This document shows, one piece after another, positions 5,879 through 10,394 of a stretch of 10,394 nucleotides of DNA. How positions within the stretch are numbered: position 1 is the stretch's first letter; each line of letters opens with the position of its first letter. The stretch comes from Thermoplasmata archaeon (lineage in GTDB: Archaea > Thermoplasmatota > Thermoplasmata > Thermoplasmatales > Thermoplasmataceae): assembly GCA_021845155.1 (NCBI GenBank), contig JAKBSB010000033.1, positions 1-10,394 on the forward strand. Direction: 5' to 3'. The position numbers and the translations under genes were made by a program. The notes under the pieces are model-generated. The model was given only the letters and a program-made list of their open reading frames with translations. It was not told the DNA's origin and ran no database searches.

Positions 5879-6445
5879 ATGGTGAACAGAAGAAGAAGAG
5901 ACTTTGACGAATACAGAGATGACTGGAGAGATGAATTTGGAGATTTCTTTGATGATTTCGGCTTCGATTTCGACAGATTCAACGAGAGGATGATGAAAAT
6001 ATGGAGCAGATTCCTTAAGGACCCCGACGTGAATTCCTACGGGCCTTATGTTTATGGATTCACTTACAAGGTCGGACCGGACGGAAAGCCTGTGTTTGAG
6101 GAATTTGGAAATGTTCCCGGAGTTCAGAATTCACTGGGACCTGCTAAACCTATCGAGAAGAATGTCAGGGAACCAATTACTGACCTGAACGAAGATCAGA
6201 AGAAAGTGTATATAACTTACGAACTCCCGGGCATTTCAAAGGAAAACATAGAACTTAACGTATCTCAGAAAAATGTTACAATCAGTGTAAACGAGGGTAC
6301 GAGGAAATACTACAAGAGTATAGACTTCCAGTATCAGATCAAACCTGAGACAGCCCAGGCTAAATTCAAGAACGGAATTCTTGATTTGATTATTGAGAAG
6401 GTTACAGACGAAAGTACGGGTGGAAGAAAGGTCCAGGTTGAGTAA
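5879..6445 (+). CDS. hsp20: Small heat shock protein, Hsp20/alpha-crystallin family
   Basis: This ATP-independent chaperone would hold unfolding proteins in the cytoplasm, usually as a large oligomer. The alpha-crystallin domain spans about residues 97-175, with VYITYELPGISKENIELNV (110-128) and the conserved strand FKNGILDLIIEK (163-174). The C-terminal V185-Q-V187 can act as the I-x-I oligomerisation motif. A segment YGPYVYGFTYKVGPDGKP (54-71) and FEEFGNV (73-79) is the conserved linker of a common archaeal Hsp20 subgroup. The N-terminus is striking: RRRR (4-7), then a run rich in Asp, Phe and Arg up to residue 40. I choose ATG 5879 because GAAGTGAT (5867-5874) is a Shine-Dalgarno four bases before it. 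ATG 5873 is an alternative. A start at 5840 would lie upstream of the predicted start site. The regulator gene follows six bases later. Confidence 0.95.
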   Translation: MVNRRRRDFDEYRDDWRDEFGDFFDDFGFDFDRFNERMMKIWSRFLKDPDVNSYGPYVYGFTYKVGPDGKPVFEEFGNVPGVQNSLGPAKPIEKNVREPITDLNEDQKKVYITYELPGISKENIELNVSQKNVTISVNEGTRKYYKSIDFQYQIKPETAQAKFKNGILDLIIEKVTDESTGGRKVQVE

Positions 6446-6451
6446 ATACCT

Positions 6452-7051
6452 ATGTTTGATGATGAGATAGAGGGCCTTTTTGAAGCCCTTGAAAACAATA
6501 CCCGGAGGGAAATCCTCCGGAGGCTCATCCGTGACGATACATATGCTTTTGAAATGAGCAGGATGATAGGAGTATCACAGCAGGCCATAAACAAGCAGCT
6601 TGAAATGCTCCTCAGGGCGAACCTCATAAGTGTTGTTGGAGTAATTCCAAGCAGTAGCGGGGCCTCCCGCAAAATTTACCGCCCCACTGGCTTTTCAACC
6701 ATGGTTGTGGACTATTCCAGAAATTTTATTGAGGTGAGGAGGTATCCTATTGAAGCAGACGAGAACGCTAAAATAGATGTGAACTCAGAAAAAGGGTCTG
6801 ACCTTGTAACCCACCTCGAAAATATAAACCAGAAGATTGAAGAAATCATGTTTCAGCGTGAAACGCTTGTAAAGAAAAAAGACGCAATTCTCGGAAAATT
6901 GAACCAGAAAGTGGCCGAACTTTCACCAGACCCTGTTACCCGGGAGATCCTGACCACGTTCCTGGATAACCTCAGTGTAGAGGAAACTGCCCGCAAGTTT
7001 GGACTTCCCGAAGATTTCATCAGAGAAAAAATAGGGAAATTACTGAACTAG
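6452..7051 (+). CDS. ArsR-like winged-helix regulator, probable heat-shock repressor of the hsp20 operon
   Basis: This 199-residue protein starts six bases after hsp20, in the same transcript. Residues 10-80 form an ArsR-type winged helix: ENNTRREILRRL (14-25), a recognition-helix region SQQAINKQLEMLLRANLI (42-59), then a wing around SSSGASRKIYRPTG (67-80). Residues 117-157 are heptad-like and charged (LENINQKIEEIMFQRETLVKK), suggesting a coiled-coil dimerisation arm. Residues 160-198 look like a second helix-turn-helix (VTREILTTFLDNLSVEETARKFGLPEDF). Archaeal regulators of this shape (COG1777-like, as with A. fulgidus HSR1) repress heat-shock genes next to their own. The palindrome over the hsp20 start site is the natural target. 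The domain call is firm; the heat-shock role is inferred from context. The 3' end overlaps dphB by 12 bases tail to tail. Confidence 0.85.
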   Translation: MFDDEIEGLFEALENNTRREILRRLIRDDTYAFEMSRMIGVSQQAINKQLEMLLRANLISVVGVIPSSSGASRKIYRPTGFSTMVVDYSRNFIEVRRYPIEADENAKIDVNSEKGSDLVTHLENINQKIEEIMFQRETLVKKKDAILGKLNQKVAELSPDPVTREILTTFLDNLSVEETARKFGLPEDFIREKIGKLLN

Positions 7052-7810
7052 AGTGATTTTTCTGCAAAACCTTGACATGAAACGCACCTCGTCTTCGGTT
7101 GGAGTCTCGGGAAGAATGAGGCAGTTTATTTTTCCGCCTTCATAAGATACCATATCCCTGAAAGTACCTCTGGCTATTTTTTCATCCTGATGCCCAAGAT
7201 CCGATATTGCAATCAATTCTTTATCTTCTGTTAAAAATCCGGAACCGAAGTTTTTCTCCATTTCTAGCAGGTATTTCACTGCCTCTGATACTTTCATTCC
7301 TTTTCCGGGACTGAGGTCCAGAAGGATGAGGCTGTGCCTCCTGTTTTCGATATTCTTTGCTATTTTGTCGTAAACGCTTCTGGGAAAGAATTTTTCATTT
7401 GGAAATGGAAGTGAAACTGGTGGCGACATCCTGTATGTAAAAAGTCCGGTGTAACCGAAAGCCGCTGTTAAAATGGATGCATTTTCGTAGCATTTCACAA
7501 CCACCCCTGATTCTTCTGCCTCGAATCTCAACTGGTTGTGAGTTGTTGCAGTGAGCGGATCACCGACAACTATCAGTGATACGATCTCCCTGAGGCTCTC
7601 TTTGATTATCTCGGCAGGGTTCTCGACATCTGATCTATCCAGGGATCTGACAGATTTCGAATACCTGGCTTCCAGTTCTTTTATGGTATTCTCTGGAGCG
7701 ATGGAAGTATATGCCTCAAAATAAATTTTGTCAGATTTCCTGAGGACTTCGTCTTCCTGGAGAGTCAGGCTTAATGTACCCCTTAGCCCCATACCCACAA
7801 GGTTCAGCAT
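7040..7810 (-). CDS. dphB: Diphthine synthase (diphthamide biosynthesis methyltransferase)
   Basis: DphB uses S-adenosylmethionine to methylate the modified histidine of archaeal elongation factor 2 during diphthamide synthesis. The 256 residues show the tetrapyrrole-methylase fold and DphB signatures. These are MLNLVGMGLRG (1-11), FEAYTS (31-36), the SAM-binding GDPLTATTH (83-91), ENASILTAAFGYTGL (109-123) and the FFPRSVYD-x-I region (141-150). LILLDL (161-166) and the C-terminal NCLILPETP strand complete the pattern. Length fits the family. It starts one base after the enolase stop, so the two genes are cotranscribed and translation is probably coupled. No strong Shine-Dalgarno is seen. Its 3' end overlaps the regulator gene on the other strand by 12 bases. 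Confidence 0.96.
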   Translation of the reverse strand: MLNLVGMGLRGTLSLTLQEDEVLRKSDKIYFEAYTSIAPENTIKELEARYSKSVRSLDRSDVENPAEIIKESLREIVSLIVVGDPLTATTHNQLRFEAEESGVVVKCYENASILTAAFGYTGLFTYRMSPPVSLPFPNEKFFPRSVYDKIAKNIENRRHSLILLDLSPGKGMKVSEAVKYLLEMEKNFGSGFLTEDKELIAISDLGHQDEKIARGTFRDMVSYEGGKINCLILPETPTEDEVRFMSRFCRKITLVQ

Positions 7811-7811
7811 T

Positions 7812-9020
7812 TCAGAGAACCAGGAGATCTTCCTCTATTCTTGCAAGTTCATTCAGTTTGGCCAGCCTCTCTCCCCCTATAGTACCGGATTTAATGAAGG
7901 TGGAAGAAAAAGCAACCGCCAGGTGTGCAATAAAGTTATCTGTTGTTTCTCCGCTCCTGTGCGAAATTGTGTTTTTCATCCCGGCCCTTGTGGCAACCTT
8001 CACCGCCTCATAGGTTGCAGTTAGTGTGCCAATCTGGTTCACCTTTATCAGAACTCCATTGGTGGATTTCATTTCCACGCCCTTCTTTATTCTTTCAGCA
8101 TTTGTTGTATAGAGATCATCACCCACCACGATTGCCTTATCCCTTACCGCAGCAGTAACCCTTGCAAATCCTTCAAAATCAGCTTCGTCCATGGGGTCCT
8201 CCAGAAAGTAGAACCCATGTTCCTTGACCATGCTGATAGCGTAGTCAATCTGCTGGTCCTGGTTAAGTTTCCTGTCCCTGTAGACATACTTTCCATTTTC
8301 AAAGAACGAGGAAGCGGCAAAATCCGTTCCGATCTTAATTTCCATCTTTCTTTCAGATGAGATCTCTTTAACTGCCTCCTTCAAAATATCTATGGCCTCC
8401 TCGTCAGATATGTTGGCAGTCCATGCCCTTTCATCCCCAACGCCGATGCTCTGATCCTTGAACTTATCTGAAAGCATCTGCCCTATTCTTCTGTGCACCA
8501 TTGCATTTGTATATGCTGAATCCAGGAATGTCTTCCCCTGACTTGATACCAGAAACTCCTGGATTGTTGTACCGTTTCTTGTGTGTTTGCCTCCACCAAT
8601 GACATTCCCCATTGGCCTTGGCACTGAATTGGCCAGGTTTCCTCCAACGTATCTGTATAGAGGTATCTTGAGTGAGTTCGCAACTGCCTTTGCATTGGCC
8701 ATTGAGATGGCTGTTGCCAGGTTTCCGCCCAGATTGGAAAAATTTCCTGATCCGTCCAGGTCTTTGAGCATAGAATCCAGCTCTATCTGGTTTATTGCGT
8801 GGAAACCCAAAAGTGATGATTTTACATTTCTTTTGAAAAATTCAATTCCCGAATCCACTCCGCCTTTGGGAAATGCCAGTACTTCAGTGGCACCGGTGCT
8901 AGCTCCGGCAGGCGCGGAGGCAACTCCGCAGCTTCCGTCAAGAATAACTGAAGCTTCAACAGTGTAATTCCCCCTTGAATCTATTATTTTTCTCATTTTT
9001 ACGTCTTTTATTTCAAACAT
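7812..9020 (-). CDS. eno: Enolase (phosphopyruvate hydratase)
   Basis: Enolase interconverts 2-phosphoglycerate and phosphoenolpyruvate in the cytoplasm. The 402 residues contain the N-terminal [10 protein letters not shown] (14-23) and the mobile loop [10 protein letters not shown] (37-46). They also carry GGKHTRN with H145, and IQE with E154. Catalytic and metal residues are present: E196 in VGDE, D233, E274 (FLEDP), D301 (VVGDD), K326 (LIKVNQIGT) and the signature SHRSGETTD (353-361). The usual Gly-Gly after the catalytic VGDE is Arg-Ala-Trp here. Length is slightly short of the bacterial 430, as in other archaea. A TATATAA box overlaps the stop codon of the upstream carbonic anhydrase gene, and AAGTGATC is a Shine-Dalgarno four to five bases before the ATG. 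dphB follows one base after the stop. Confidence 0.97.
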   Translation of the reverse strand: MFEIKDVKMRKIIDSRGNYTVEASVILDGSCGVASAPAGASTGATEVLAFPKGGVDSGIEFFKRNVKSSLLGFHAINQIELDSMLKDLDGSGNFSNLGGNLATAISMANAKAVANSLKIPLYRYVGGNLANSVPRPMGNVIGGGKHTRNGTTIQEFLVSSQGKTFLDSAYTNAMVHRRIGQMLSDKFKDQSIGVGDERAWTANISDEEAIDILKEAVKEISSERKMEIKIGTDFAASSFFENGKYVYRDRKLNQDQQIDYAISMVKEHGFYFLEDPMDEADFEGFARVTAAVRDKAIVVGDDLYTTNAERIKKGVEMKSTNGVLIKVNQIGTLTATYEAVKVATRAGMKNTISHRSGETTDNFIAHLAVAFSSTFIKSGTIGGERLAKLNELARIEEDLLVL

Positions 9021-9051
9021 GGCAGATCACTTGAGTTAATTATGAAATAAC

Positions 9052-9059
9052 TTATATAA
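9052..9059 (-). promoter_or_regulatory. TATA box of enolase-dphB, embedded in the upstream stop codon
   Basis: TTATATAA on the minus strand (ATTATATAAG in context) is an excellent TATA box predicting transcription near 9030 and a leader of about ten bases. Its last three bases are the TAA stop of the carbonic anhydrase gene. Confidence 0.6.
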
Positions 9060-9609
9060 TGTACTGTTTCGCTTCAAGAGGCTTCAGGTTTTCCTTATAA
9101 CGCTTTGCGAATGTGTTGTAGTTCTCCTTGTATTTTGTCCATAATTCAATGTAATCCTGATTTATATCCCCTATAACCTTTGCTGGCACACCGGCTGCTA
9201 TTTTCCTGTCAGGGATTTCTGCCCTGTTCTTCACAACTGCCCCCTCTGCAATTGCTGCCCATTCTCCGACCCTGGCAAAGTCTGATATTACGGAACCCAT
9301 TCCTACAACTGCCCAGTTACTGATCGTCCCGGTATGTACAAGGGATAAATGACCAAGTGTCACATGTTTGCCTATTACAGTTTTCTCCCCCGGCCTGGCG
9401 TGTATAACGCAATTGTCTTCCACCGCGGTGTAGTCTCCAATTTCAATTTCACCGTAGTCCCCTCTAAGGACAGCTCCCGGCCCGATCCAGACATTTTTTC
9501 CAATTGTTACTTTTCCTATGACAGACGCACTGGGTGATACGTAAGAGCTTTCATCTATTCTTGGAATTCTTCCCTCAAAAGAGTATATGTTCATGGGAAC
9601 TAAATTCAT
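9052..9609 (-). CDS. Gamma-class carbonic anhydrase-like protein (left-handed beta-helix hexapeptide protein)
   Basis: The 185 residues show the hexapeptide repeat of the left-handed beta helix: VIGKVTIGKNVWIGPGAVLRGD and onward to about residue 148, then a C-terminal alpha helix (YIELWTKYKENYNTFAKRY). Gamma carbonic anhydrases are trimers holding zinc or iron at subunit interfaces and hydrating CO2. The three metal histidines are present as H70 (VIHARPG), H87 and H92 (LGHLSLVHTG), as are R49 and D51 of the RGD. The position of catalytic Gln75 of Methanosarcina Cam is Glu64 here (VEDN instead of VQDN), and the acidic proton-shuttle loop is missing. Some relatives are annotated as CaiE/PaaY or ferripyochelin-binding proteins, so activity is uncertain. 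ATG 9594 (MNIYSFEG) is an alternative start, and TATA spacing favours it. The gene lies between the kinase and enolase, on the same strand. Confidence 0.87.
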   Translation of the reverse strand: MNLVPMNIYSFEGRIPRIDESSYVSPSASVIGKVTIGKNVWIGPGAVLRGDYGEIEIGDYTAVEDNCVIHARPGEKTVIGKHVTLGHLSLVHTGTISNWAVVGMGSVISDFARVGEWAAIAEGAVVKNRAEIPDRKIAAGVPAKVIGDINQDYIELWTKYKENYNTFAKRYKENLKPLEAKQYII

Positions 9610-9615
9610 GCCAGA

Positions 9616-9624
9616 TTAATAATT
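9616..9624 (-). promoter_or_regulatory. Candidate TATA box of the carbonic anhydrase-like gene
   Basis: On the minus strand AATAATTATTAATC lies 25-30 bases before the internal ATG at 9594. That predicts a leaderless transcript from there and argues against the ATG at 9609, which would be upstream of the start site. Confidence 0.35.
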
Positions 9625-9667
9625 ATTGGTGATTGCCGGATAGATGGAATCAACCATTCCACCAGCA

Positions 9668-10394
9668 TTAACTTATCAGACTCTCCCGGTTTCTTTCGAA
9701 GGATTCTTTAAGCTGATCCGCAGTCATGCTGAAATCGGCTATAGGTTTCCGGATAGCTTCTGCAGCCGTTATGGTTCCAAAAATTACTGCATCGGTCAAA
9801 TCGTAATGATTATATATACCGAAATAAAGGCCTGCCCTGAAGGCATCCCCGGCTCCCACCGTATCATTGATTTTGTGAACTTCGAGGCTTCGTATCTTAA
9901 TTATTTCATTATTTTTGTGGATCTCTGAACCTTCAGATCCTTTTGTCACAATGAAATTTTCCAGGATATTTTCCGGTGCCTCTCCAAATCTCTCAAGTCT
10001 TTTTTTCAATATCTTGAATTCATCGGAATTAACAATTGACATGCCACTGTGATCGACCATGAATCTGGTGGATTCGTCATCGTACCGGTAGGATAATTCC
10101 TGGCCCGGATCAAATACAATTTTTTTTCTTTCTGCCGATCCGGCAATTTTCATGTATTCGTTTGCGGGCCCCGTTCCTAGATCGATATATTGATAGTTTT
10201 GTTCGGAAAACCCCTCAGATGCTTTCCAGTTTTCTATGGGACCCTGATGCATGAATGCTCTCTGGCCTTCTCCATCAGTGATTATGTAGCATACCGGCCC
10301 GGATGTCTTATCCCCTATATCGATATGCGAAGTGTCTATTCCAATTGAACGAAGATAATCCAGGTATCGCCTGTGCGTCTGGGAGGAAACTGAA
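9668..10394 (-). CDS. PfkB/ribokinase-family sugar or nucleoside kinase (N-terminus beyond window)
   Basis: The frame is open from the right window edge (241 codons visible) to a TAA at 9670-9668. Roughly 60-70 N-terminal residues are expected outside. The C-terminal PfkB signature NDTVGAGDAFRAGLYFGI is clear, with the catalytic aspartate of GAGD encoded at 9847-9845. An ATP-site VTKGSEGSEI lies before it. Upstream are a lid-like strand TSGPVCYIITDGEGQRAFM and VFDPGQEL, which is typical of archaeal kinases related to the MJ0406 nucleoside kinase. The family phosphorylates a sugar or nucleoside hydroxyl with ATP. The substrate cannot be read from this fragment; ribose, fructose, KDG or nucleosides are all possible. 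The carbonic anhydrase-like gene follows 58-73 bases downstream on the same strand, with its own TATA-like element. Confidence 0.9.
   Translation of the reverse strand, partial: SVSSQTHRRYLDYLRSIGIDTSHIDIGDKTSGPVCYIITDGEGQRAFMHQGPIENWKASEGFSEQNYQYIDLGTGPANEYMKIAGSAERKKIVFDPGQELSYRYDDESTRFMVDHSGMSIVNSDEFKILKKRLERFGEAPENILENFIVTKGSEGSEIHKNNEIIKIRSLEVHKINDTVGAGDAFRAGLYFGIYNHYDLTDAVIFGTITAAEAIRKPIADFSMTADQLKESFERNRESLIS

Noticed and set aside
8581..8967. 128-codon plus-strand frame opposite enolase
   Set aside because: The minus strand here encodes conserved enolase motifs, so this is a shadow frame.

Overview
This window reads as chromosomal DNA of a Thermoplasmatales-type euryarchaeon, an acidophilic, wall-less heterotroph of the Thermoplasma/Ferroplasma/Cuniculiplasma kind. 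A diphthine synthase (DphB) makes it archaeal or eukaryotic. The compact operons, TATA-type promoters, very short or absent leaders, T-tract terminators, archaeal-style enolase and Dpm1-like glycosyltransferase all point to archaea. The genus cannot be fixed from the sequence alone. I see no rRNA, tRNA, IS element, CRISPR array or clear sign of recent transfer; the region looks like core metabolism.

Layout. (1) Positions 1-334 (-): the N-terminal part of a family-2, Dpm1-like glycosyltransferase running off the left edge. (2) 335-743: an AT-rich divergent intergenic region. (3) 744-1943 (+): dCMP deaminase followed by a DedA-family membrane protein. (4) 1944-2183: a convergent intergenic region with T-tracts on both strands. 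(5) 2184-5578 (-): a four-gene succinate dehydrogenase operon, sdhA-sdhB-sdhC plus a 55-codon membrane gene that begins with TTG behind a strong Shine-Dalgarno sequence. (6) 5588-5878: a divergent control region. (7) 5879-7051 (+): hsp20 and an ArsR-like winged-helix regulator, six bases apart. (8) 7040-9020 (-): enolase and diphthine synthase in one transcript. (9) 9052-9594/9609 (-): a gamma-class carbonic anhydrase-like protein. (10) 9668-10394 (-): a PfkB-family kinase cut by the right edge.

How the genes work together. The sdh operon supplies membrane-bound succinate:quinone oxidoreductase, joining the TCA cycle to the quinone pool. Its membrane anchor is a five-helix protein with conserved Cys/His residues that recalls the mycobacterial Sdh1 anchor rather than the classical SdhC/SdhD pair. 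The hsp20-regulator pair looks like a self-contained heat-shock circuit: a perfect 9-bp inverted repeat with a 5-bp spacer covers the predicted hsp20 transcription start. Its core, TCAAC-N5-GTTGA, closely resembles the CTAAC-N5-GTTAG site that I recall for the Archaeoglobus heat-shock regulator HSR1. Enolase serves lower glycolysis/gluconeogenesis and DphB the diphthamide modification of elongation factor 2; pairing them joins housekeeping functions.

The most rewarding items for a second look are the hsp20 operator and its regulator, the hidden small sdh gene, and the unusual SdhC.
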